6,957 nt of DNA, from NCBI GenBank assembly GCA_024279575.1, contig JAJRRJ010000111.1, forward strand, positions 1 through 6,957, given 5' to 3'. This DNA comes from Alphaproteobacteria bacterium (lineage in GTDB: Bacteria > Pseudomonadota > Alphaproteobacteria > Rhizobiales > Devosiaceae). The notes under the pieces were generated by a model. That model ran no database searches and was not told where the DNA came from. It was given only the letters and a program-made list of their open reading frames with translations. Positions 1 through 6,385 of this stretch are shown piece after piece. Position 1 is the stretch's first letter; each line of letters opens with the position of its first letter. Made by a program: the position numbers and the translations under genes.

Positions 1-225
1 AATACCGGCGACAGGCCAATTCAGGTTGGCTCGCATTATCATTTTGGGGAAACCAACTCGGCGCTGGAATTTGACCGGGAAGCGGCAATGGGTATGCGGC
101 TGGATATTGCGGCGGGAACTGCTGTTCGGTTTGAGCCGGGGCAGGCCCGAAAAGTGCAGCTTGTGCCTTTTGGTGGAGCGCGGAAGGTGTATGGCTTTAA
201 TTCAAAGATTATGGGGGCGTTATGA
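1..225 (+). CDS. ureB: urease subunit beta, C-terminal part (5' truncated by window edge)
   Basis: Reading frame 1 is open from the first base and gives the last 74 residues of the urease beta subunit, about 70% of the usual 100-110 residues. The family signature NTGDRPIQVGSHYHF is at the start of the visible part, followed by GTAVRFEPGQ and the C-terminal stretch VYGFNSKIMGAL. The beta subunit is a small non-catalytic structural component of the cytoplasmic UreABC complex, packing around UreC. Two normally conserved spots differ from the family sequence as I remember it: HFGETN where HFFEVN is common, and a C-terminus of FNSKIMGAL where FRGxVMGPL is common. The TGA stop overlaps the ATG of the next small gene as ATGA, so the two are probably translationally coupled. 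The start codon lies outside the window. Confidence 0.95.
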   Translation, partial: NTGDRPIQVGSHYHFGETNSALEFDREAAMGMRLDIAAGTAVRFEPGQARKVQLVPFGGARKVYGFNSKIMGAL

Positions 226-389
226 ATTCCAAAGCAATCGCCAAGTTATTGGTTGAGGAGGCTGATGTGAACAAAATCACACGCCATTTGAGCCAACTTG
301 CCGAAAATCGAATGGATATTTTCCCCACGCCTGAACACAGTGCGCATGTTGCTAATTTGTTATTAAAACTTGTGGAAGGAAAAACCTGA
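222..389 (+). CDS. unrecognised 55-residue protein encoded between ureB and ureC
   Basis: This short frame starts at an ATG that overlaps the ureB stop (ATGA, 222-225), and its TGA shares one base with the ureC ATG (TGATG, 387-391). It therefore fills the ureB-ureC gap exactly, which is the main argument that it is a real gene. A G-rich run at 213-217 lies 4 bases before the ATG as a weak ribosome-binding site. The 55-residue product is mostly helix-forming and hydrophilic, with no signal peptide, membrane segment, cysteine or metal-binding cluster. It begins MNSKAIAKLLVEEADVNKI and has one PTPEHS turn near residues 36-40. I do not recognise the family. Its position suggests co-expression with the urease structural subunits; a role in complex assembly or in spacing translation between ureB and ureC is only inference. 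Confidence 0.72.
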   Translation: MNSKAIAKLLVEEADVNKITRHLSQLAENRMDIFPTPEHSAHVANLLLKLVEGKT

Positions 390-2101
390 TGCCTTCAAAA
401 ATTTCACGTGCCGCCTATGCGGATATGTATGGCCCTACCACTGGCGACAAAATACGCCTTGCGGACACCGATCTGATTATTGAAGTGGAACGTGATCTGA
501 CCACCTATGGCGAAGAGGTAAAATTCGGCGGCGGCAAAGTGATCCGTGATGGAATGGGGCAAAGCCAGGTAACCCGTGCGCAAGGGGCGGTGGATACTGT
601 TATCACCAACGCGTTGATTGTTGATCATAGCGGGATTTACAAGGCAGATATTGGTTTGCGCGGTGGACGTATTCATAAAATTGGCAAGGCGGGGAACCCT
701 GATGTTCAGGCAAATGTGGATATTGTTATCGGGCCGGGCACTGAAATTATCGCCGGGGAGGGGCGCATTGTCACCGCCGGGGGATTTGACAGTCATATCC
801 ATTATATTTGTCCGCAACAAATTGACGATGCGTTGCATTCAGGGGTGACAACAATGCTTGGGGGGGGCACCGGCCCGGCCCATGGCACCCTGGCCACCAC
901 CTGCACGCCGGGGCCGTGGCATATGGGGCGCATGTTACAATCCGCCGATGCATTTGCCATGAATTTAGCCTTTGCGGGCAAGGGAAACGCGTCATTACCT
1001 GATGCGTTGGAAGAACAGGTTTTGGCGGGTGCCTGTGCGCTTAAGCTGCACGAGGACTGGGGCACGACACCAGCGGCGATTGATTGTTGTTTGAGCGTTG
1101 CGGATGCCATGGACGTGCAGGTGATGGTCCATACCGATACGCTGAATGAGAGCGGCTTTGTGGAAACCACGCTTGACGCCATAAAGGGGCGCACAATTCA
1201 CGCCTTTCATACGGAAGGGGCCGGGGGCGGGCATGCGCCGGACATCATCAAAATTTGCGGCGAGGCCAATGTTATCCCCGCCTCCACCAATCCCACGCGC
1301 CCTTTTACGGTAAACACGCTGGAGGAACATCTGGATATGTTAATGGTGTGTCACCATCTGGATAAATCTATTCCTGAAGACGTGGCATTTGCTGAAAGCC
1401 GGATCAGGCGCGAAACCATAGCGGCAGAGGACGTTTTGCACGATATGGGGGCGTTTTCGATCATCGCGTCGGATTCCCAAGCCATGGGCCGGGTGGGGGA
1501 AGTTTTGATCCGCACATGGCAGACTGCCGACAAGATGAAAAAACAACGCGGGGCGCTGGTTGAGGAAACAGGCGATAATGATAATTTTCGGGTGCGGCGC
1601 TATATTGCCAAATATACCATCAACCCGGCAATTGCCCACGGGATTTCTACCCATATTGGCTCAATTGAGGAGGGGAAACGGGCTGACATTGTGTTGTGGG
1701 ACCCGGCATTTTTTGGCGTGAAGCCGGAAATGGTGTTGATGGGGGGCACAATTGTTCTGGCGCAAATGGGGGACCCGAACGCCTCTATTCCCACGCCACA
1801 ACCGGTTTATTCACGGCCCATGTTTGGCGCGTTTGGGCGAAGTGTTGAGCAAAATGCGGTTGTTTTTGTTTCAGAAGCGGCGCAGCAGGACGGAGTGAGG
1901 GAAAAGCTGGGTCTGGCCAAGCAGACGCTGGCGGTGAAAAATACACGCGGGGATATCGGCAAGCGCTCCATGGTTTTGAACGATGCGGAGCCGCATATGG
2001 AGGTGGACCCCGAAACCTATGAAGTGCGGGCGGATGGGGAGTTGCTGACGTGCGAACCGGCGGAGGTTTTGCCGATGGCGCAGCGTTATTTTATGTATTA
2101 G
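389..2101 (+). CDS. ureC: urease subunit alpha (catalytic, EC 3.5.1.5)
   Basis: This is the nickel-dependent amidohydrolase subunit that hydrolyses urea to ammonia and carbamate in the cytoplasm. The 570 residues match the usual length of 566-572. The binuclear nickel site is complete: H136 and H138 in DSHIHYI, carbamylated K219 and H221 in LKLHEDWG, H248 in VHTDTLNE, H274 in HAFHTEGAGGGHAPD, and D362 in ASDSQAMGRVGE. The flap residues C321 and H322 lie in MVCHHL. All sit two positions later than in the Klebsiella enzyme. The start is supported by GGAAGGA at 373-379, by the MPSKISRAAYADMYGPTTGD N-terminus typical of the family, and by the one-base overlap with the preceding gene. A run of eight G (860-867) encodes the conserved LGGGTG. 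The C-terminus ends in the expected RYFMY-like form. The protein appears intact and functional. Confidence 0.98.
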   Translation: MPSKISRAAYADMYGPTTGDKIRLADTDLIIEVERDLTTYGEEVKFGGGKVIRDGMGQSQVTRAQGAVDTVITNALIVDHSGIYKADIGLRGGRIHKIGKAGNPDVQANVDIVIGPGTEIIAGEGRIVTAGGFDSHIHYICPQQIDDALHSGVTTMLGGGTGPAHGTLATTCTPGPWHMGRMLQSADAFAMNLAFAGKGNASLPDALEEQVLAGACALKLHEDWGTTPAAIDCCLSVADAMDVQVMVHTDTLNESGFVETTLDAIKGRTIHAFHTEGAGGGHAPDIIKICGEANVIPASTNPTRPFTVNTLEEHLDMLMVCHHLDKSIPEDVAFAESRIRRETIAAEDVLHDMGAFSIIASDSQAMGRVGEVLIRTWQTADKMKKQRGALVEETGDNDNFRVRRYIAKYTINPAIAHGISTHIGSIEEGKRADIVLWDPAFFGVKPEMVLMGGTIVLAQMGDPNASIPTPQPVYSRPMFGAFGRSVEQNAVVFVSEAAQQDGVREKLGLAKQTLAVKNTRGDIGKRSMVLNDAEPHMEVDPETYEVRADGELLTCEPAEVLPMAQRYFMY

Positions 2102-2112
2102 GGGGTGTTGAT

Positions 2113-2214
2113 CGTCATTGCGAATAACACACGCGACGTGGCAACCCAAAAGCTGATATGTTGAACGATTGCAATCTGGATTGCCGCGCATCCTGCCGGA
2201 TGCTCGCATTGACG
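2113..2214. repeat. degenerate intergenic palindromic repeat downstream of ureC
   Basis: The left arm begins CGTCATTGCGA (2113-2123) and continues to GACGTGGCAACCC (2134-2146). The right arm runs from GGATTGCCGCGC (2178-2189) to TCGCATTGACG (2204-2214). The outer 11 bases pair with one mismatch, and the inner parts (GGCAACCC with GGATTGCC) pair less well. A further similar half-arm, GGATTGTTGCGCG, follows at 2222-2234. The composition resembles, from memory, the widespread CGTCATTGCGA...GGCAATCC intergenic elements of alphaproteobacteria and some other bacteria. The transcript could fold here and affect read-through from ureC to the accessory genes. There is no T-run, so it is not a standard terminator. 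Confidence 0.55.
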
Positions 2215-2380
2215 AATGGCTGGATTGTTGCGCGTGTTGCAATCACTCACCACGCTAAGGATTCCCACATTATTTTGGCTTGTCATTGACCTTATATAAA
2301 TGAGGTGCGGACTTGATCGCGGTGGCTGTCAATGTAAAGTTCTTTGCATATTGGGAATTGAGCTGAGGGAGTGAATTAAA

Positions 2381-3046
2381 ATGCAAAAAAGTACGTATCT
2401 GAAACAATCTTCGATCCTCGCAATTATTGCGGTTTTGGCGCTGATGGTTTCGTTTCTCAACGGGCTGCTGGCTTCGCCTCCCGTGGGGCAGGAGCAATTT
2501 GAGTATATTTATTCCCTTGAAAAATATGTTGCAAATCTGGTGGCGTCCGAACCGGTTTTGCGCACTGTCCTGTTTTTTGATGCTCTTTTTATGTTGAGCT
2601 ATACCGCTGCCATATGCTTTGCAATTTTGGGGTTTGCTTCGCGCAACGTTCCGGTTGCATGGTTTTGCGGGCTTGGTATTCTGGCGGTTATGGGCCTGGA
2701 TTACTGGGAAAACATTATCATGGTTCAATCCCTTGATCTGGCGGGAATAGAGGGGGGGATGACGCTGGACCGTGTGGTTTATCTCTCAACTGTCTCTGCT
2801 GTGAAATGGCATGCTTCAGCCACAGTTTTGTTTGCCATAAGTTTTTTACTCCCAAGCAAAACGCTTATTGAATTGCTGCTGGTTTGGGGCACGCGGCTGG
2901 GGATGGCCCTTGCGGTGCCTCTGTTTGTGCTCAATGCGTTTGATTTGCGTGAACTTTCATCCTGGATGATTTTGGGGTCCATGGGCAGCGGATTTGTTTT
3001 GCTGGCGATTGTGGCGTGGCAAAATGCAAAAGAATCCGAGGCGTGA
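2381..3046 (+). CDS. six-helix integral membrane protein of unknown function, within the urease operon
   Basis: I do not recognise this 221-residue protein. Hydrophobic stretches suggest six membrane helices, near residues 11-31, 61-85, 91-107, 133-157, 162-186 and 193-213, with a longer polar loop at about 33-58. Charged or polar residues in or next to the helices include D67, the cluster LDYWEN (106-111) and VKWHAS (141-146), which could be functional. There is one histidine in total and no HPxxGxDH signature, so it is not a HupE/UreJ-type nickel permease, and it shows no urea channel features that I can identify. The start is supported by GAGGGAG at 2365-2371, 9 bases upstream. The stop TGA overlaps the GTG start of ureE (GTGA, 3043-3046), which ties expression to the urease accessory genes. 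It is preceded by a 279-base gap, unlike its tightly packed neighbours. Confidence 0.85.
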   Translation: MQKSTYLKQSSILAIIAVLALMVSFLNGLLASPPVGQEQFEYIYSLEKYVANLVASEPVLRTVLFFDALFMLSYTAAICFAILGFASRNVPVAWFCGLGILAVMGLDYWENIIMVQSLDLAGIEGGMTLDRVVYLSTVSAVKWHASATVLFAISFLLPSKTLIELLLVWGTRLGMALAVPLFVLNAFDLRELSSWMILGSMGSGFVLLAIVAWQNAKESEA

Positions 3047-3495
3047 TCCGTGCTGTAGCTGTTGCCCATTCCCATGGTGAGGCAGGGGAAACTGAAACCG
3101 TAACGCTAACCTATGAAAACCGCTTTCGCCGTCGCATGGCGATGGTGGGGGATGGCGGGTTGGAATTTCTTCTGGATTTACCGGCGGCAACGGAGTTGGG
3201 GGATGGGGATTTTCTGGTAACTGAGGACGGGCGGCATATCAAAGTAATAGCAGCAATGGAAAAGCTGATGCGTGTGGTGGGCAAAGATCAGCAGCATCTG
3301 GCGCGGGCGGCCTGGCATATTGGCAACCGGCACCTTTCGTGTGAAATTCACGGGCGTTATATTGTACTGGCCTATGATCATGTGATTGTGGATATGGTGG
3401 AAAAGCTGGGCTGTTCGGTTGAGAGATTTGAGGGACCGTTTAACCCCGAAGGTGGCGCTTATGGACAGGGAAGGACCCATGGGCATGCGCATTGA
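3043..3495 (+). CDS. ureE: urease accessory protein UreE (nickel metallochaperone)
   Basis: UreE is a cytoplasmic dimer that delivers nickel to the UreDFG-urease activation complex. From the GTG at 3043 the protein has 150 residues and begins MIRAVAVAHSHGE, matching the common MIRA start of alphaproteobacterial UreE. A longer frame from GTG 3016 would add nine residues but sits inside the preceding gene without a good ribosome-binding site. The N-terminal peptide-binding domain covers about residues 1-70. The C-terminal metal-binding domain contains WHIGNRH, with the conserved nickel ligand at H97, and YDHVIVDMVEKLG at about 111-123. The short C-terminal tail QGRTHGHAH contains three histidines, a modest version of the His-rich tail seen in other UreE proteins. 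The start overlaps the stop of the membrane protein gene by GTGA, and the end overlaps ureF by 17 bases. Confidence 0.93.
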   Translation: MIRAVAVAHSHGEAGETETVTLTYENRFRRRMAMVGDGGLEFLLDLPAATELGDGDFLVTEDGRHIKVIAAMEKLMRVVGKDQQHLARAAWHIGNRHLSCEIHGRYIVLAYDHVIVDMVEKLGCSVERFEGPFNPEGGAYGQGRTHGHAH

Positions 3496-4162
3496 AGCAG
3501 CTCCCACTGATTACCGCCTAAGTGCAGAAGCGTTGCATAAACTTACCCAATGGTTGTCTCCGGCTTTTCCTGTTGGTGCGTATTCATATTCTCACGGCCT
3601 GGAATGGGCGGTGGAGACCGGGGATGTTCTGGATGCGGCCAGTGCGCAGGACTGGATTTTTAGCTTAATCAAGCATGGGGGGGGGCGCAATGACGCGATA
3701 TTGCTTGCCCATGGGTTTGGGGCCGAGGGTGTTGGTGAATTGGCGCAGGTGGCAGAGATGGCGGAGGCTTTTGTCTCTGGTTCTGAGCGGTTGCAAGAAA
3801 CACTGGAAATGGGGGCGGCATTGGCGCGGGTATTGAACGAGGTTTGGAATTGCGATATTCAAAAAATGCCCTTTCCGGTTATTTTGGGCGCGGTAGCCAA
3901 GGCGCATACTATTCCTGTTGCGCCAGCCGTTTCGCTTTATTTACATAGTTTTGGGGCCAATCTGGTGTCGGCGGCGCAACGTTTGGTGCCTTTGGGGCAG
4001 GTTGAGGGGCAAAGAATTATTGCGAATATGGCGCTTTTGATTCAAGAAACTGTCCCCCAGGCTTTAGAAGCAAATCTGGATGATTTGGGTGGGTGCGCAT
4101 TTAGAGGGGATATGGCGTCGATGAGGCATGAAACGCAAAAAGTGCGATTGTTTCGAACATGA
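3479..4162 (+). CDS. ureF: urease accessory protein UreF
   Basis: UreF is an all-helical protein that forms the UreD-UreF-UreG complex on apo-urease and gates GTP-dependent nickel insertion. From ATG 3479 it has 227 residues, close to the family norm. Visible motifs are LSPAFPVGAYSYSHGLE (26-42), HGGGRNDAILLAHG (66-79), PFPVILGAVA (131-140), NLVSAAQRLVPLGQ (161-174) and the conserved C-terminal SMRHETQKVRLFRT. The frame is open further upstream, to 3386 and inside ureE, but those residues do not resemble UreF. ATG 3485 is an equally possible start. AGGGAAGGA at 3467-3475 can serve either codon. Codons for G67-G69 form a run of nine G (3677-3685), a potential slippage site. The end overlaps ureG as ATGA. 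Confidence 0.93.
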   Translation: MGMRIEAAPTDYRLSAEALHKLTQWLSPAFPVGAYSYSHGLEWAVETGDVLDAASAQDWIFSLIKHGGGRNDAILLAHGFGAEGVGELAQVAEMAEAFVSGSERLQETLEMGAALARVLNEVWNCDIQKMPFPVILGAVAKAHTIPVAPAVSLYLHSFGANLVSAAQRLVPLGQVEGQRIIANMALLIQETVPQALEANLDDLGGCAFRGDMASMRHETQKVRLFRT

Positions 4163-4770
4163 GTTCAACCAATGGACCCTTGCGGGTGGGGATTGGAGGG
4201 CCGGTAGGTGCTGGAAAAACCTCGCTGGTGGAAGCATTGTGCAAAGCCATGCGCGATGCCTATTCCATCGGCGTGGTCACAAACGATATTTATACAAAAG
4301 AGGATGCGGAATATCTGATGCGGGCACAGGCCTTGCCGCTTGAGCGAATACGCGGGGTGGAAACGGGGGGATGTCCGCACACTGCTATTCGTGAAGACGC
4401 ATCGATAAACCTGGCGGCGATCGATGATCTCATGGGTAAAATTCCGGACCTTGATATTGTTTTTATCGAAAGTGGCGGGGATAATCTTTCGGCAACATTT
4501 TCCCCGGAGCTGGCCGATGTGACCATTTATGTGATCGATGTGGCCGCAGGAGAGGAAATTCCGCGCAAAGGGGGGCCGGCGATTACGCGTTCTGATTTGC
4601 TGGTTATTAACAAAACTGATTTGGCGCCCCATGTGGACGTTTCTTTGGAGGTGATGGAGCGGGATAGCAAACGGATGCGGGGTGATCTGCCATTTGTTTT
4701 TTGTCAGGTTAAGAAAGGTGTTGGCGTGCCTCAGGTCGTAAAATTTCTTCAACGTTTCGGTGGTTTGTGA
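4159..4770 (+). CDS. ureG: urease accessory GTPase UreG
   Basis: UreG is the SIMIBI-class GTPase that couples GTP hydrolysis to nickel delivery during urease maturation. The 203 residues match the family length. The P-loop GPVGAGKT lies at 14-21, the metal-binding CPH at 72-74 in GVETGGCPHTAIRED, the switch region ESGGDN at 104-109, and the guanine-specificity motif NKTD at 151-154. The ATG overlaps the ureF stop (ATGA, 4159-4162) and has no clear Shine-Dalgarno sequence, so translation probably depends on coupling to ureF. It is the last recognisable urease gene here. ureD does not follow, so if the organism has it, it lies outside the window. Confidence 0.97.
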   Translation: MSSTNGPLRVGIGGPVGAGKTSLVEALCKAMRDAYSIGVVTNDIYTKEDAEYLMRAQALPLERIRGVETGGCPHTAIREDASINLAAIDDLMGKIPDLDIVFIESGGDNLSATFSPELADVTIYVIDVAAGEEIPRKGGPAITRSDLLVINKTDLAPHVDVSLEVMERDSKRMRGDLPFVFCQVKKGVGVPQVVKFLQRFGGL

Positions 4771-4820
4771 GTTTAATCTCTAACCTTTGGGCACACGGTT
4801 TTACAGTTTATGCAGGTTCC

Positions 4821-4837
4821 AGCCAGGTTGGCTTTTT
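4821..4837 (+). terminator. candidate Rho-independent terminator after ureG
   Basis: AGCCA (4821-4825) and TGGCT (4829-4833) form a perfect five-base stem around a GGT loop, and the last T of the stem begins a run of five T (4833-4837). It lies about 50 bases after the ureG stop, where an operon end is expected. The stem is short, so termination may be partial. Confidence 0.42.
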
Positions 4838-4970
4838 GATCTGCCTCAAAGACACCGGTTGTTCAATAAATTGAAATAAAAAGCGATATTTGATATGTCA
4901 GGTTTGTGCCTGCTCTGTGTTTCGTGGGGTGAAGGTAGCGCAGGGTTTGTTTGGTAAATGGGGGATTGTT

Positions 4971-5438
4971 ATGAAGAAACTGCTGATTGCCGCCGCTTTT
5001 GTGGCGATGCCGGGTGTTGCGGTTGCCTGTCCGGAAATAAATCTTAGTGGTACAACTTTGCGATTTGACGGGCAGGCATTATATCAACCACGTTCATTTG
5101 ATGTCATTGCCGGGGGGACGGAAAATATCGCAAAATGCGGTATTCGCAACATGACAAGCGGGCGGCCTGAGGGGTTTGTGGCGCGGGCGCCGGATTTCGA
5201 ACTTGAATCTCGCGGAAATGGATATGAGTTGGAGTTCAGGGTTGAAAGCCAGTGTGACTCCATTTTGCTCATCAATACCGGGGGTGGCAACTGGTATTGG
5301 GATGATGATGACAATACTGATAGTGCACTTGATGCTAAAATCAGACTGTCACGGGCATCCGATGGCCTTTACGATATATGGATTGGAACCATCGATAATG
5401 AAACCTGCAATGCGCGCTTGATACTGGAAACATTCTAG
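4971..5438 (+). CDS. small exported protein, PPC-like beta-sandwich domain (function unknown)
   Basis: The 155-residue product starts with a typical Sec signal peptide, MKKLLIAAAFVAMPGVAVA, with probable cleavage before C20. The -3 residue is alanine, so it does not fit a lipobox well and a soluble periplasmic or secreted protein is favoured. The mature part has four cysteines (20, 56, 95, 146), enough for two disulfides. The pattern PDFELE (74-79), YELEFRVES, DSILLINTGGGNWYWDDDDN (96-115) and GLYDIWIGT (132-140) recalls the PPC-like domains found in many alphaproteobacterial secreted proteins. The DDDDN run could bind calcium, which is inference. The start is chosen because GGGGGA (4960-4965) lies five bases upstream and the signal peptide begins here; an in-frame ATG at 4890 would put 27 unrelated residues in front. 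A weak promoter candidate is TTGAAA (4871-4876) with TATGTC (4894-4899). It converges with rlmB, with 15 bases between stops. Confidence 0.88.
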   Translation: MKKLLIAAAFVAMPGVAVACPEINLSGTTLRFDGQALYQPRSFDVIAGGTENIAKCGIRNMTSGRPEGFVARAPDFELESRGNGYELEFRVESQCDSILLINTGGGNWYWDDDDNTDSALDAKIRLSRASDGLYDIWIGTIDNETCNARLILETF

Positions 5439-5453
5439 CGGCGAGCGGCATTT

Positions 5454-6245
5454 TTATGACTTTGGAGAAAGTGCGTACATCGCCACAGCAGCGGCATTGG
5501 ACACGTTGAGGCTTTTAATGGTGCCGGGCATATCCAAACGTAGCATCTGATCGCACAATTGGCGGGTTTTGTGCCGTAAACCCTTGCCTTCAGCACCAAG
5601 AATTAACGCAATATTCTGGTCTATGTCCGTTTGTTCCAGTGTCTGATCTGCCTCTGAATCCAACCCAACACACCAGACGGCCTGTTTTTTGAGAGTTTTT
5701 ATTGCCTCGCCAAGATTGCCCACTTCAATCATGGGCAGGTAATCCAGTGCGCCAGACGCGGACTTGGCCAAAACGCCGGTTTCCTGTGGAGCGTGGCGAT
5801 TGGTGGTGATAACAGCGCTGGCACCAAAAGCGCAGGCGGTGCGCAAAATCGCTCCCACATTGTGGGGGTCTGTGATCTGGTCAAGAATAACAATCAGGCG
5901 ATAATCACCCAGGCTGGCCAGATCTTTTCTGGGGAGGGGGGATACTTTTAGCACAACCCCCTGATGAACCGCACCAGGACCGGAAATTTTGTCCAACTCT
6001 CTTGGGGTGAGCAGTTCCACATTGGTATCGCCAACCAGAGATTCGTTTTCTTCTTTAAGGCGCGCCAATGCGTTAGGCGTTGCCTGCAACAGGTGTTTTA
6101 TACGTTCCGGGTTGGTTAGTGCCGCGCGCACAGTATGCAACCCGTAAAGAACATGGGTTGAGGTTGCACTTGAGGGGGTGCGTTTGGTGTTTGATGAGGG
6201 CGCTCGCCGGTTGTTTTTTTGAAAACGTGTTGGTTTTTTGCTCAT
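5454..6245 (-). CDS. rlmB: 23S rRNA 2'-O-methyltransferase, TrmH/SpoU family, RlmB-type
   Basis: A SPOUT-fold methyltransferase that, by homology to RlmB, would methylate the 2'-OH of G2251 in 23S rRNA using SAM. In the 263 residues, positions 1-29 are a basic, probably disordered extension, 31-105 are the substrate-binding domain (HVLYGLHTVRAAL to GAVHQGVVLKVSPL), and about 115-260 are the catalytic domain. The three TrmH motifs are present: DQITDPHNVGAILRTA with N129 and R135, LILGAEGKGL (214-223), and PGTIKSLNVSNAAAVAMY (240-257), which form the knotted SAM site. The related paralogue TrmH acts on tRNA and usually lacks this N-terminal domain, so RlmB is favoured. No Shine-Dalgarno sequence precedes the ATG, and a good promoter lies immediately upstream, so the mRNA may be leaderless. 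Its location next to tRNA-Tyr and tRNA-Gly is, from memory, common in alphaproteobacteria. Confidence 0.94.
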   Translation of the reverse strand: MSKKPTRFQKNNRRAPSSNTKRTPSSATSTHVLYGLHTVRAALTNPERIKHLLQATPNALARLKEENESLVGDTNVELLTPRELDKISGPGAVHQGVVLKVSPLPRKDLASLGDYRLIVILDQITDPHNVGAILRTACAFGASAVITTNRHAPQETGVLAKSASGALDYLPMIEVGNLGEAIKTLKKQAVWCVGLDSEADQTLEQTDIDQNIALILGAEGKGLRHKTRQLCDQMLRLDMPGTIKSLNVSNAAAVAMYALSPKS

Positions 6246-6254
6246 TGTGGGGCC

Positions 6255-6283
6255 TATAAAGAAGATTGGCGCGATTTGGGCAA
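6255..6283 (-). promoter_or_regulatory. candidate rlmB promoter, implying a near-leaderless mRNA
   Basis: On the minus strand, TTGCCC (6283-6278) and TTTATA (6260-6255) are separated by exactly 17 bases. The -10 box ends nine bases before the rlmB ATG (GGCCCCACA between), so transcription would begin about 1-4 bases before the start codon. Confidence 0.5.
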
Positions 6284-6291
6284 GTTAAATG

Positions 6292-6320
6292 TTGACAGGA
6301 CGCATCGCACTTAGCATAAA
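6292..6320 (+). promoter_or_regulatory. promoter of the tRNA-Tyr/tRNA-Gly unit
   Basis: A perfect -35 TTGACA (6292-6297) and CATAAA (6315-6320) are 17 bases apart. The bases between the -10 box and the likely start at A6327 are CCGCCG, a GC-rich discriminator of the kind linked to stringent, growth-rate-dependent control of stable RNA promoters. The leader to tRNA-Tyr would be about 59 bases and contains a small AT-rich hairpin, CATCA/TGATG, near 6367-6379. Confidence 0.72.
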
Positions 6321-6385
6321 CCGCCGAACGAAACGCAATGTTGTTTATTTGCGATCCGTCTCTAGCATCATTATGATGGTTTTGG

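Noticed and set aside
404..1794. Several open frames antisense to ureC, 60-144 codons
   Set aside because: They mirror the codon pattern of a highly conserved gene, show no recognisable domains, and lack their own start signals.
3016..3042. Longer UreE N-terminus from GTG 3016
   Set aside because: The nine extra residues (MAKCKRIRG) do not resemble UreE, no ribosome-binding site precedes them, and MIRA at GTG 3043 fits the family.
2381..3046. HupE/UreJ nickel permease
   Set aside because: Size and helix number are similar, but the HPxxGxDH signature and the usual histidines are missing.
3386..3478. Longer UreF N-terminus inside ureE
   Set aside because: These residues are an out-of-frame reading of conserved ureE sequence and lack UreF similarity.
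4890..4970. Longer start for the exported protein
   Set aside because: It would place 27 residues ahead of a clear signal peptide, and the ribosome-binding site GGGGGA fits ATG 4971.
5439..5453. Bidirectional terminator between the exported protein gene and rlmB
   Set aside because: The 15-base gap has a short T-run but no inverted repeat.
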